From Tumebacillus sp. BK434 (GTDB lineage: Bacteria; Bacillota; Bacilli; Tumebacillales; Tumebacillaceae): 64,000 nucleotides of DNA. The stretch covers positions 467,689 to 531,688 of the forward strand of contig NZ_SLXS01000003.1 of NCBI RefSeq assembly GCF_004340785.1. Direction: 5' to 3'. The notes below the pieces were generated by a model, which was not told where the DNA came from, made no database searches, and saw nothing but the letters and a program-made list of their open reading frames with translations. Every line of letters begins with the position of its first letter. Positions within the stretch are counted from its first letter, which is position 1. This document shows, piece by piece, positions 8,792 through 21,883 of the stretch. A program made the position numbers and the translations under genes.

Positions 8792-9514
8792 TTATACGGC
8801 GCCCTCTTCCCCGCGCTCGATGCGCGCAATGAATTCGGCCACCCGCCGGCACACTTCGTCCGCCTCGCAGTCGTGGCAGATCATGTGCCCGGAGCGGGAG
8901 AAGAACTGCAGATCTTTCTGGCTGCAGACGGCCGCGTCAAAAATGTGCGCCGCGCTCTTCGGCTCCACCAAGTCGTCCAACTCGCCCTGGATCACCAAGA
9001 GCGGCACGTCGAGCTGCTCCAGCTTCGGCTTGACCTCCTGGATCAGCCGCCTGAAATGGACCAGCGAGCGCAGCGGCGTCCCTTTGACCTTGGAAATGTA
9101 GCGGGCCACGTCTTCGCTGCGCTCCCGCGCCCGCATCGATTTTTGAATCGCCTCGGCGATCGTGCGGAACAGTTGCTTCGGATTGATCGTGTAGATCGGC
9201 GAGGAGAGCATCGTCAAGGACGCAATGCGCTCTTTGTGTTCGAGGGACAGATAGGCTAAGATCAGCCCGCCCATCGAAAAGCCGACCAAGTGGATTTTTT
9301 CATCGGGATGTTCCTTCAACAGGCTGACCAGCGCTTTTTCCGCGCTGTGGATCCAGTCCCGCCACGTCACGCGCTCCATCTCGTGACGCGTCGAGCCATG
9401 CCCGGCCAGCGTCGGCATGGAAACGGTGTGGCCCTGTGCCGCCAACTCCTTGGCCAGCGGCTCCACTTCAAACGGCGTGCCGGTATAGCCGTGCAACAAA
9501 AGACATACTGCCAT
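8792..9514 (-). CDS. Carboxylesterase, alpha/beta hydrolase (Est30/YvaK type)
   Basis: About 240 residues with an alpha/beta-hydrolase fold. The oxyanion motif LLLHGYTGTP is at the N-terminus, the nucleophile elbow is GFSMGG, the acid is in GELDDLVEPKS and the histidine in RSGHMICHD. Family members hydrolyse short-chain carboxyl esters; the natural substrate is unknown. ATG 9514 is preferred because GGGAGG precedes it by 10 nt. A longer frame from ATG 9589 would add 25 residues that align loosely with Est30 but has no ribosome site and its DNA forms the secG terminator. It stands between secG and rnr, the Bacillus order. Confidence 0.88.
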   Translation of the reverse strand: MAVCLLLHGYTGTPFEVEPLAKELAAQGHTVSMPTLAGHGSTRHEMERVTWRDWIHSAEKALVSLLKEHPDEKIHLVGFSMGGLILAYLSLEHKERIASLTMLSSPIYTINPKQLFRTIAEAIQKSMRARERSEDVARYISKVKGTPLRSLVHFRRLIQEVKPKLEQLDVPLLVIQGELDDLVEPKSAAHIFDAAVCSQKDLQFFSRSGHMICHDCEADEVCRRVAEFIARIERGEEGAV

Positions 9515-9546
9515 CCCTTCGTCACCCTCCCCGCCCCTGTTTATGA

Positions 9547-9586
9547 AAAAAGTACCGCCTCCTCCAAAGGACAGAGCACGGTACTC
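9547..9586 (-). terminator. Terminator of secG
   Basis: AGTACCG (9580-9586 on the minus strand first) pairs with CGGTACT (9552-9558) around a loop that can pair further, then TTTTTT. It lies 17 nt after the secG stop and inside the alternative 5' extension of the esterase gene. Confidence 0.65.
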
Positions 9587-9602
9587 CATTTGTCAGTCGA
9601 TG

Positions 9603-9842
9603 TTACGCGTTTGCAACCAGCCAAGCGACCCACAAGGTGAGGCCAATAAAGCCAACTGCCAATCCTGCCGTAATTTTAGCCAACACTGCATCAAAACCAC
9701 GAGCTTTGCGGCCCACGAGTTGTTCCGCACCGCCGGTGATCGCGCCGGACAGACCTGCGCTCTTACCCGATTGAAGCAGGACGACCAAAATCAAACCGAT
9801 CGAGAAAATCACGAGCAGAACCTTCGCAATCGTCAATAACAT
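9603..9842 (-). CDS. secG: Preprotein translocase subunit SecG
   Basis: A 79-residue SecG, the accessory membrane subunit of the SecYEG channel. Two membrane segments (about residues 3-24 and 52-74) flank the cytoplasmic loop with LLQSGKSAGLSGAI and GGAEQLVGRKARG, both family marks. ATG 9842 follows GGAGGTGAGTTGG; an upstream in-frame ATG at 9875 lies in the leader and lacks a ribosome site. It has its own promoter after eno and is the first gene of the secG-esterase-rnr-smpB-ssrA series. Confidence 0.95.
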   Translation of the reverse strand: MLLTIAKVLLVIFSIGLILVVLLQSGKSAGLSGAITGGAEQLVGRKARGFDAVLAKITAGLAVGFIGLTLWVAWLVANA

Positions 9843-9892
9843 CCAACTCACCTCCAGGGTGTGGTACCAATCCACACACAGTTACATCCTCT

Positions 9893-9921
9893 ATATTAGC
9901 ATGAACGTAACTCTATGACAA
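9893..9921 (-). promoter_or_regulatory. SigA promoter of secG
   Basis: Minus strand TTGTCA (9916-9921), 17-nt spacer, TAATAT (9893-9898). It overlaps the end of the eno-secG gap; no terminator hairpin is evident right after eno, so read-through from eno is also possible. Confidence 0.75.
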
Positions 9922-9932
9922 GGAAAGCCAGT

Positions 9933-12791
<2,859 letters not shown>

Positions 12792-12795
<4 letters not shown>

Positions 12796-13556
12796 TTGGC
12801 AAGCGCTCCTTTGAGCAGTTTGGCAAACGAGCCCGGATCGAGGCTCGCTCCGCCGACCAATGCGCCGTCGATGTCCGGCTGGAGCATCAGCTCTTCGATG
12901 TTCTCCGGCTTCACCGAACCGCCGTACTGGATGCGCACGAGGCCGGCTTGGTACTGGCCGTACATGTCGCCGACCACTTGGCGGATGTGTGCGCAGACTT
13001 CATTGGCGTCCTGTGCGGTCGCCGTCTGGCCCGTGCCGATCGCCCAGATCGGTTCATAGGCGATGACGAGGCGCGGCACATCGTTCGCTTGCACGCCGGA
13101 CAGCGCGGCGCGGACTTGCCCTTCGACCAGCTGCTTGGTGATGCCTTGGCTGCGCTGGTCGAGGTCTTCACCGACGCAGATGATCGGCAGGAGGCCGTGC
13201 TGGAATGCCGCCTGCACTTTTTGGTTCACCGAGTCGTCCGTTTCGCCAAAGTACTGACGGCGTTCGGAGTGCCCGATGATCACGTAGGTGCAGCCGACGT
13301 CTTTCAGCATCAGCGCCGACACTTCGCCGGTGAACGCCCCTTCTTCCGCCTGGTGCATGTTTTGCGCGGCCAGTTTGATCGCGCCGCCTGCGAGCTGTTG
13401 GTTCAGCGCGTAGAGCGAGGGGAACGGCGCACAGATCACGGTGTCGACCTGATCGGGCGCGTCGTTCGCCAAGCCTTGCAGGTGCTCGGCGAACGAAAGC
13501 GCCTGCTGCACCGTTTTGAACATCTTCCAGTTGCCCGCGAGAATCGGTTTGCGCAT
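12792..13556 (-). CDS. tpiA: Triosephosphate isomerase
   Basis: A 254-residue TIM barrel interconverting glyceraldehyde-3-phosphate and dihydroxyacetone phosphate. Catalytic residues are visible: Lys in LAGNWKMFK, His in [11 protein letters not shown], Glu in [13 protein letters not shown]; the phosphate-binding ends YGGSVKPEN and [10 protein letters not shown] are intact. ATG 13556 follows AAAGGAGG. It lies between pgk and gpmI. Confidence 0.97.
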
Positions 13557-13582
13557 GGAATGCTCCTCCTTTGCTGTCCTGC

Positions 13583-14770
<1,188 letters not shown>

Positions 14771-14930
14771 CAGGGAGTCCTCCGATCATAGGAAATGAGG
14801 AGGTGTGAAATGAGCCTCCTCATAGTTCTTTGCCCTATTGATTTTACCAAATGTTACTGCTTGATGGAAACAACATTCGGTGAATCTGTCATACTTTTTT
14901 CAGGAATTCCCCTGAAATATGTTATACAGA

Positions 14931-15965
<1,035 letters not shown>

Positions 15966-15972
15966 TCACAAA

Positions 15973-17010
15973 TTATTTCTCTGCAATTGCAACTGCCTGT
16001 TCCAAAATCGCATCGGCTGCCGCTTCGTCGGTGATCAGCACCTGTACGGGGCTGCCGTATGCGACGGCGGAGATCGCCTCCGCCTTGCTGCCGCCGCCCG
16101 CAACCGCCGCAATCCGTTCGATGTGCTTGAGGTCGGAGAGGCGCAGGCCCACCGTGTTCATCGCATGCACGATGTTGCCGTGGGCGTCAAAATAATATCC
16201 GAACGCTTCTGCGATCCCCCCGTGCGCTTCGATCTGCTCGATGACGCGCTCCGGGAGCCGCCTGCGTTTCGCCATGGGGATAGCTTGCCCGATGCCGTGC
16301 AGGACAATCCGAGCGGAGCGCAGGCGCTGCAAGGTGTCCTGCACCTGCGGGTCTTCGATCAGGCTCTGCATGACCTCATCGCTCAGCACGTCCGGCGCGT
16401 GCAGCAGGCGGTAGGTGCCGCCGAGCTGCGCGGCGATGCGGGCGGCGATGGTGTTGGCCTGGAACTCCATGTTTTCGCCCACCCCGCCGCGGGCGGGCAG
16501 CACTTCCACGCCAAGCGGCGTGCGCGGCACCTGATCGGCGACGGTGGCGATCGTCGTGCCGCCGGTGACGGCGAGGATGTCGCCTTGGCGCAGCGTCTTT
16601 TTCAGCCACTCGGCCGCCGCGTGACCGATCGCCTTTTTCACCAAGGGGTCACGGTCGGCGTCACCCGCCACGATGCGCACTTCCTGCAGCCCAAGGCGCT
16701 CGGCGAGACGGCGCTCCTTATCGGCGAGGCCTTCCACTTCGCGGATCACGTCGGCGAGCTGCTGAAGCAGATGCACCCCGCGCTCCGTCAGGTGCATTCC
16801 GACCGTCTCGACGTGGAGCAGCCCCTGGTCTTTTAAAAAATCGACTTCGGCGCGGAGAATGCGCTCGGTCGTTTGCAATTGCTGGGCTAAGGCTCGCCGG
16901 CCGACCGGTTGGGTAAGATAGAGATGGTGCAGAATCCGGTAGCGCTTCTTCATCGTCTCGATGAGGTCGGGCACCAGCTGTTGCTGCAGATCTAACAGGG
17001 GGTATTGCAC
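15973..17010 (-). CDS. cggR: Central glycolytic genes repressor CggR
   Basis: A 345-residue SorC/DeoR-type regulator. Residues ~30-75 form the helix-turn-helix (GRRALAQQLQTTERILRAEV) and residues ~95-340 the sugar-phosphate effector domain (VTGGTTIATVADQV, IPMAKRRRLPE, AVAGGGSKAEAI). In Bacillus CggR represses its own gap operon and is released by fructose-1,6-bisphosphate. The start is a GTG at 17010 preceded by AGGAAGG. A matching operator lies 30-70 nt upstream. First gene of the glycolytic operon. Confidence 0.95.
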   Translation of the reverse strand: MQYPLLDLQQQLVPDLIETMKKRYRILHHLYLTQPVGRRALAQQLQTTERILRAEVDFLKDQGLLHVETVGMHLTERGVHLLQQLADVIREVEGLADKERRLAERLGLQEVRIVAGDADRDPLVKKAIGHAAAEWLKKTLRQGDILAVTGGTTIATVADQVPRTPLGVEVLPARGGVGENMEFQANTIAARIAAQLGGTYRLLHAPDVLSDEVMQSLIEDPQVQDTLQRLRSARIVLHGIGQAIPMAKRRRLPERVIEQIEAHGGIAEAFGYYFDAHGNIVHAMNTVGLRLSDLKHIERIAAVAGGGSKAEAISAVAYGSPVQVLITDEAAADAILEQAVAIAEK

Positions 17011-17040
17011 GGCGATTCACCTTCCTGCCTTTTCCTCTAA

Positions 17041-17077
17041 GGGACTAAAAATGTCCCATGTATGCAAATTATGTCCC
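17041..17077 (-). promoter_or_regulatory. CggR operator
   Basis: GGGAC-N6-TGTCCC at 17041-17057 matches the CggR operator unit known from Bacillus. A second TGTCCC half sits at 17072-17077, 20 nt away, with a degenerate partner. It overlaps the presumed cggR promoter (a CATAAT candidate -10 at 17068-17073 on the minus strand). Confidence 0.75.
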
Positions 17078-17089
17078 ACATGCGTTATA

Positions 17090-17113
17090 AAAAATGCAGA
17101 CGCAGGGTCTGCT
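17090..17113 (-). terminator. Terminator of rpoN
   Basis: GCAGAC-CCTGC-GTCTGC stem then TTTTTT on the minus strand, about 40 nt after the rpoN stop and just before the CggR operator. Confidence 0.7.
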
Positions 17114-17152
17114 TGTTTTTACTATATCCAAAGTTTGAGAATTTCGCAACTG

Positions 17153-18502
17153 TTACTCGTAGCGTTTGCGCTGCGCCGAGGAGGGAATGTTCTCTTCTTC
17201 GCGATATTTGGCGACGGTGCGGCGGGCGATCTCGATGCCTTTTTCCTGCAGCAGTTCGGTCAGCTTCTGGTCGCTGAGCGGCTTCTTCGGGTTCTCGGCG
17301 GCGACGAGCTGTTTGATCTGTGACTTGATGCTTTCTGCCGATGCGCTGTCGCCGGCGGCGGTCTGCACGCCGGAGCCGAAAAAGTATTTCAGCTCAAACA
17401 CACCGCGCGGCGTCTGGGCGAACTTGCCGGTCGTGGCGCGGGAGACGGTCGATTCGTGCAGGCCGACTTTTTCGGCGACTTGGCGCAAGGTCAAAGGTTT
17501 CAACCCGCGCACGCCGTCTTCGAAAAAGCCCCGCTGCAGCTCGACGATCGCCGAGGTGACATGGAAGATGGTCTGGCGGCGCTGCTCGATCGACTTGAGC
17601 AGCCACAGCGCCCCGTTCAGCTTGCCGGAGATGTACTCTTTGGTCTCTTTGTGCAGTTCGTCTCCCGAGGTGAGCATGTTGCGGTAAAAATCGTTGATGC
17701 GCAGGCGCGGGGTCGATTTTTCATTGACGAGGACCACATAGTCGAGCCCGACGCGCTCCACCGTCACATCGGGGATGATGTAGGTCGGCGCTTCGTTCGA
17801 ATACATCCGGCCCGGCTTCGGGTCGAGCGTCTTCAGCAGGTCGACCATGCGCTGCACCTCGGCAGGCTGCACTTTGAGCTGGCCGGCGACGCGGGTGATC
17901 CGGCCTTGGGCGACATCTTCGAGGTAATGGTCGATCAGCGGGTAGATCTCCGGCGGCACCTCCGTTTTCTCCGCCAGTTGCAGGCGCAGACACTCCGCCA
18001 GGTCGCGCGCGCCGACGCCGGTCGGCTCCAGGCTCTGCACGTGCGAGAGCGCCTGCAGCACGCGCTCCCTGGTCACGCCAAGCGCCTCGGCGCAATCTTC
18101 CGGCGACACGGTGAGGTAGCCGTTGCTGTCGAGGCTGCCGATCAGGTATTGCCCGATCCGCAGCGCTTCGGAGTTTAACGGGAGCAGCCGGAGCTGTTTT
18201 TCCAGATGATCGTGCAAGGTGATCCCTTGGCGGATGCCGTCGGCCGCTTCCTCCAGCTGAGACCCGGAGGCGCTGCCCATCCCGGCGGTGCCGCCGTTTT
18301 TGTTCAGTTCTTTGGCGAGTTCCGTCCAGTCGATCGTGCGCTCGACTTCCAGCACGGGATTCTGCTGGGTCTCGCTTTCCAAATAGTCGAGCAGTTCGAG
18401 CGACGAGAATTGCAGCAAGGCGATCGCTTGGCGCAACTCGGTCGTCATGACCAGCTTCTGCGTCTGTTCCTGCCACAGGCCGTAGCCGAGTCCCATCTGC
18501 AT
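17153..18502 (-). CDS. rpoN: RNA polymerase sigma-54 factor
   Basis: A 449-residue sigma-54 (SigL). Residues 1-50 form the glutamine-rich activator-contacting region (LWQEQTQKLVMTTELRQAI), the middle is the core-binding domain, and the C-terminal helix-turn-helix ends in the RpoN box ARRTVAKYREE. It directs transcription from -24/-12 promoters with bacterial enhancer-binding proteins. No such activator gene is in the window. The position just upstream of cggR is also known from the Bacillus cereus group. ATG 18502 follows GAGGAG. Confidence 0.95.
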   Translation of the reverse strand: MQMGLGYGLWQEQTQKLVMTTELRQAIALLQFSSLELLDYLESETQQNPVLEVERTIDWTELAKELNKNGGTAGMGSASGSQLEEAADGIRQGITLHDHLEKQLRLLPLNSEALRIGQYLIGSLDSNGYLTVSPEDCAEALGVTRERVLQALSHVQSLEPTGVGARDLAECLRLQLAEKTEVPPEIYPLIDHYLEDVAQGRITRVAGQLKVQPAEVQRMVDLLKTLDPKPGRMYSNEAPTYIIPDVTVERVGLDYVVLVNEKSTPRLRINDFYRNMLTSGDELHKETKEYISGKLNGALWLLKSIEQRRQTIFHVTSAIVELQRGFFEDGVRGLKPLTLRQVAEKVGLHESTVSRATTGKFAQTPRGVFELKYFFGSGVQTAAGDSASAESIKSQIKQLVAAENPKKPLSDQKLTELLQEKGIEIARRTVAKYREEENIPSSAQRKRYE

Positions 18503-18589
18503 GTTCTCCTCACTCCTCTTCGCGTGCTGCTATGCTTTTTTCAGTGTAGCAAAAGCGCGCGTGAAAAGCGATTGCAAGCTTTCACCACT

Positions 18590-18781
18590 TCAGGCATACA
18601 GCACATGCACAGAACCAAATTGGTCGAGCAACGCATATCGGACATCCCGGATGTCATAGATTTGCAATTGGGAGAGCATCTCCCGCACCCAAGGCTCCGA
18701 TTTGCCGAGCTGCATCAGGTTGTCATAGACCAATTTGCCATGCCGGATGATGTGCAGCGGCGGTGCTGTCAGTTCTTCCAT
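18590..18781 (-). CDS. Small stand-alone YetF/DUF421-like C-terminal domain protein
   Basis: A 63-residue protein resembling only the cytosolic tail of DUF421 (YetF) membrane proteins: PLHIIRHGKLVYDNLMQLGK, then a short helix and SQLQIYDIRDVRYALLDQFG ending in a beta-strand. No membrane segment is present, so the usual N-terminal half is absent. ATG 18781 follows AAAGGAG; a longer frame to 18901 lacks a ribosome site. It is divergent from comER. Function unknown. Confidence 0.6.
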   Translation of the reverse strand: MEELTAPPLHIIRHGKLVYDNLMQLGKSEPWVREMLSQLQIYDIRDVRYALLDQFGSVHVLYA

Positions 18782-18920
18782 GCTGAGGCTCCTTTCCACG
18801 ATGCGGCTAACTCCGTTTCTATTCAGGGTGCCTTGAAACAGCGAAAAAAATTCATCGGTATCATTCTGCACAAGAGTCGAATATGCTCGAAGTATCGACA
18901 TTCAGAAGGAGGAGACTGCC

Positions 18921-19736
18921 TTGCGGATTGGATTTATCGGGACAGGTAGTATGGGAGGTATGTTAGTCCGCGCGTTTCTCCAGTCAACGCCCTCTTCGGA
19001 GCTCCAGGTAGTCGCCTGCAACCGAAGTCCGGAAAAACTGGCCCAGCTCACGTCGCGTTTTCCCCAGATCGAAACGGCTGCATCCCCTGAAGAGACAGTT
19101 TCCCGCTCTGACATCGTCTTTCTGTGTGTGAAGCCGGGCGATGCCAAAGGTGTTATACAGCAAGTTCTGCCTTATATTCGGGAGAACCATTATTTTATTT
19201 CGATCAACAGTGCGGTGATGCTCGACGAGATGGAAGCGGTGCTGCCGTGCCGCGTCTCGAAAGTCATCCCCTCGATCACCCAGGTCGGGCTGTCCGGCGT
19301 GACGCTGGCCATGCACGGCAGCCGGATGTGCGCCGAAGAGCAGCGCTATATCGAAAGCTGGCTGGCGAAGATCTCCAAGCCGATCGCCGTCGAGGAAAAC
19401 GACCTGCGCGTCTGCTCCGACCTCAGCTCCTGCGGCCCGGCGTTTCTCGCCGTGATGCTGCGCGAGTTCGCGATGGCGGCGGTGCGCCAAGGCGGCATTC
19501 CCCGCGACCTCGCCGAATCGCTGGTCAAAGAGATGACGCAAGGCGTGGGCAAGCTGCTGACCGAAGAAGGATTTGAGTTCGAAGATATCATCAAGCGCGT
19601 CGCGGTGCCGGGCGGCATCACGGCGGAAGGGATCAAAGTGCTGCACCCGTCCCTGCATGGCGTGTTCGACCAGCTCCTGGTCACCACCCGCTCCAAGTCG
19701 AAGCACCACGGATCGTCCGCTCCCGAATCGAAATAG
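18921..19736 (+). CDS. comER: ComER, pyrroline-5-carboxylate reductase family
   Basis: A 271-residue NAD(P)-dependent Rossmann protein (IGFIGTGSMGGMLVRAF) of the ProC family, closest in character to ComER, which in Bacillus lies divergent from the comE operon and has been linked to sporulation and biofilm timing rather than proline synthesis. Conserved family pieces are LCVKPGDAKGVIQQ, VIPSITQVGLSGVT, LSSCGPAFLAVMLREF and RVAVPGGITAEGIKVL. Start TTG 18921 after AAGGAGGAG. The C-terminal tail is basic and low in complexity. No com genes are adjacent here. Confidence 0.8.
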   Translation: MRIGFIGTGSMGGMLVRAFLQSTPSSELQVVACNRSPEKLAQLTSRFPQIETAASPEETVSRSDIVFLCVKPGDAKGVIQQVLPYIRENHYFISINSAVMLDEMEAVLPCRVSKVIPSITQVGLSGVTLAMHGSRMCAEEQRYIESWLAKISKPIAVEENDLRVCSDLSSCGPAFLAVMLREFAMAAVRQGGIPRDLAESLVKEMTQGVGKLLTEEGFEFEDIIKRVAVPGGITAEGIKVLHPSLHGVFDQLLVTTRSKSKHHGSSAPESK

Positions 19737-19741
19737 GCAAC

Positions 19742-19776
19742 AAAAAAAGCGGGGTCATTACGACCCCGCTTTATGT
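19742..19776. terminator. Bidirectional terminator comER/thiD
   Basis: AGCGGGGTC (19748-19756) pairs with GACCCCGCT (19762-19770), loop ATTAC; T-rich on both outgoing strands (seven T on the minus side). It serves the convergent ends of comER and thiD. Confidence 0.8.
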
Positions 19777-20583
19777 TGTGATCGGTTGTTGCCGGCGCTT
19801 CCCGTACGCCCAGTGGTTGGTCGGGCCGTGCCCGGCCCCGAGGCCGAGCGTGTCTTGGATCGCGGCGGTGATGAACGCCTTCGCCGTGGCGACCGCGTCA
19901 TGCACCGAGCGGCCTTTAGCCAGTTCGGATGTGATCGCCGCCGAAAAGGTGCAGCCGGTGCCATGCGTGTGTTGGGTCTCATGGCGCGGGGAGACGAATT
20001 CGGCGAACGTTTCGCCGTCAAACAGAATGTCGAGCGCATCGCCGTCGAGGTGTCCGCCTTTGACGACGACATAGCGCGTGCCGAAGCTGTGGATGTGGCG
20101 GGCTGCTTCTTTCATCTCGTCGACCGTGCGGATCGTGCGGCCGGTGAGCACTTCCGCTTCCGGCAGGTTCGGCGTGATCACGGCGGCGAGCGGCAGCAGG
20201 TGCCGGATCAGCGCTTGCTGTGAATCCTGTTGAAGCAAACGCGCGCCGCCTTTGGCGACCATCACCGGGTCGACGACGAGGTTCTGGATGCGGTTGGCTT
20301 GGATGCGCTGCGCCACCGTCTCGATGATCGGCGCCTGGGACAGCATGCCGGTCTTGACAGCATCGACGCCGATGTCAGATGCGACAGCGTCGATCTGCTG
20401 GGCGATCGCCTCCAAGGGCAAGTTGTAAATGCCGTGCACGCCAAGCGTGTTTTGCGCGGTGATCGCCGTGAGCGCGCTCATGCCGTACACACCGAGCACG
20501 GTAAACGTCTTCAAGTCGGCTTGAATCCCGGCGCCGCCACCGGAATCGCTGCCTGCGATTGTAAGAGCACGAGATACAGTCAT
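19771..20583 (-). CDS. thiD: Hydroxymethylpyrimidine/phosphomethylpyrimidine kinase
   Basis: A 270-residue ribokinase-fold enzyme that phosphorylates the pyrimidine precursor of thiamine twice. Marks: ALTIAGSDSGGGAGIQADLK, the HMP-specific VKTGMLSQ, DPVMVAKGG, and the anion hole/catalytic GTGCTFSAAI. Some homologues are pyridoxal kinases (PdxK); the HTHGTGCTFS context cannot separate the two with certainty. ATG 20583 after GGAGGGGATC. It is a single gene with no thiamine riboswitch visible upstream. Confidence 0.85.
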   Translation of the reverse strand: MTVSRALTIAGSDSGGGAGIQADLKTFTVLGVYGMSALTAITAQNTLGVHGIYNLPLEAIAQQIDAVASDIGVDAVKTGMLSQAPIIETVAQRIQANRIQNLVVDPVMVAKGGARLLQQDSQQALIRHLLPLAAVITPNLPEAEVLTGRTIRTVDEMKEAARHIHSFGTRYVVVKGGHLDGDALDILFDGETFAEFVSPRHETQHTHGTGCTFSAAITSELAKGRSVHDAVATAKAFITAAIQDTLGLGAGHGPTNHWAYGKRRQQPITT

Positions 20584-20644
20584 TCTCTGATCCCCTCCAT
20601 TCAGTGCTGTCTCCATTTTACCAAGCGAGGAGCAAAGTTCCCAG

Positions 20645-20673
20645 TTGCATTTTGCATAGGGATGCTGTATCAT
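20645..20673 (+). promoter_or_regulatory. Promoter of tRNA-Arg
   Basis: TTGCAT (20645-20650), 17-nt spacer, TATCAT (20668-20673), about 38 nt before the tRNA 5' end after allowing for the start site. Confidence 0.65.
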
Positions 20674-20718
20674 AGCAATTGTTCTTCTTCAACGGAACGC
20701 GCTTCAACAACACATCAT

Positions 20719-20793
20719 GTGCCCTTAGTGTATCGGATATCACGGTGGCCTCCGGAGCCGCAGAGGCAGGTTCGACTCCTGCAGGGCACGCCA
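20719..20793 (+). tRNA. tRNA-Arg (anticodon CCG)
   Basis: 75 nt including encoded CCA. Acceptor stem GTGCCCT/AGGGCAC, discriminator G, anticodon stem GTGGC/GCCGC with loop CTCCGGA (anticodon CCG, reads CGG), T arm GCAGG-TTCGACT-CCTGC. Stands alone with its own promoter and terminator. Confidence 0.95.
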
Positions 20794-20807
20794 TAATCGC
20801 TTGTCAG

Positions 20808-20838
20808 AGACTTCCTACGACGTAGGAAGTCTTTTTTG
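20808..20838 (+). terminator. Terminator of tRNA-Arg
   Basis: AGACTTCCTAC (20808-20818) pairs with GTAGGAAGTCT (20822-20832), then a T6 run. Confidence 0.9.
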
Positions 20839-20922
20839 TTTTCCTCCCCTTTTCCTGAAACTTCCTGTCAAAAACAGCGTCTATCTAAGTAATAGGAAAA
20901 CACCCCCAAGGAGGACTCCCCC

Positions 20923-21780
20923 ATGAAGAAGCCGATCATCGCAGGGTTGCTCGCCGCCGCGCTGACTGCCGCTCTGCTTGCCACAGGCGCCCACGCCGGC
21001 AGCCCGGACGCGCCGAATTTGCTGCCTGGTGTCTGGGACTATGTGCAGGAACACCGCCTCGCCGATCTGCCCGATCCCAACGAGCCGCTGGAACTGGTGC
21101 AGGCGTACGGCAACACGCCGGCCGGCAGCGACAAGGTCGATTTTTACCGCGCGCTCGTCGTGAAGTATCCGGACAGCCGCCACGCCCATCAAGGGCTGGC
21201 CAACTCGCTGCAGGCGCAGCTGGCAGCAGGCGGGCACGGTGATCCGCAGCTGTTGAACAAGGAGATCTTCCACGCCTATCTCGCCGCATCGAAGATCGCG
21301 CAGCAATTCGGCAAGACGATGTACATCGACGGCGTCCGGCAGTACGGCCAGGCGGCCGGGCTGACCGAGCAGGCGCAAGCGTGGTTCGATCAGCTGCTGG
21401 CGAAAGATACGCACAACTGGCAGGTCAACATGAACTACGCCGAGCTCGCCAAAGCGCAGAACTCCCCGCTCGCGGAGGTCTTCTATAAGAAAGCGATGCA
21501 GTCGCGCCCGGAAGGCAACCTGGACGCGCATGTCGGCCTCGCCGAATATCTGCTCGACCGCGGGCGCTATGACGAAGCGTTCGCCGTCAACCTGCTGCCG
21601 CACGAAGACAGCCGCTATCTCGATTTCCTGCACGGCTATGCCTTGGAAAAAATGGGCCGGGGCTTTGCGGCCGTCTCCTACTACTATGCGGCGCAGGAGT
21701 TCTCTTCCGCCTTCCCGTTCCCGACCTGCTATGCGGTCAAAGGGAGTCCCTATCAGACCGGCATCTACTTTGCCGACTAA
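20923..21780 (+). CDS. Secreted TPR-like protein, paralogue of the TPR-SleB protein
   Basis: A 285-residue protein with a Sec signal peptide (cleavage near TGAHA, residue ~25) and then helical repeats of the TPR kind. It is clearly related to the N-terminal part of the protein at 25130: both share LPDPNE-LE--Q-Y, FPDSRHAH/YPDSRHAH-GLA and FLHGYALEKMGRG-like segments. Unlike that protein it stops after the repeats. ATG 20923 follows AAGGAGG. Likely exported to the cell surface or medium; role unknown. A terminator follows. Confidence 0.75.
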   Translation: MKKPIIAGLLAAALTAALLATGAHAGSPDAPNLLPGVWDYVQEHRLADLPDPNEPLELVQAYGNTPAGSDKVDFYRALVVKYPDSRHAHQGLANSLQAQLAAGGHGDPQLLNKEIFHAYLAASKIAQQFGKTMYIDGVRQYGQAAGLTEQAQAWFDQLLAKDTHNWQVNMNYAELAKAQNSPLAEVFYKKAMQSRPEGNLDAHVGLAEYLLDRGRYDEAFAVNLLPHEDSRYLDFLHGYALEKMGRGFAAVSYYYAAQEFSSAFPFPTCYAVKGSPYQTGIYFAD

Positions 21781-21796
21781 CCGTCTCTTCGCGAAA

Positions 21797-21835
21797 GAAA
21801 GCCGCCTTGCCGCTGATCCGGCCCAGGCGGCTTTT
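21797..21835 (+). terminator. Terminator after TPR protein
   Basis: AAAGCCGCC (21798-21806) pairs with GGCGGCTTT (21826-21834), then TTTTG. Confidence 0.7.
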
Positions 21836-21856
21836 GCTGTTGGCTGGCTGCTCAAA

Positions 21857-21883
21857 CTAAAAAACCCCTCAACTCTGAGGGGT
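21857..21883 (-). terminator. Terminator of the MHYT-GGDEF-EAL gene
   Basis: ACCCCTC/GAGGGGT stem followed by TTTTTT on the minus strand; it overlaps the last codons of the gene. Confidence 0.8.

Noticed and set aside
14895-14920. Inverted repeat between gap and pgk as a terminator
   Set aside because: Neither strand has a T-run after the stem, and the operon must continue into pgk; kept only as a possible processing element.
20584-20718. Thiamine riboswitch ahead of thiD
   Set aside because: The leader lacks the conserved TPP-aptamer motifs (such as CUGAGA) and is mostly occupied by the tRNA-Arg promoter.
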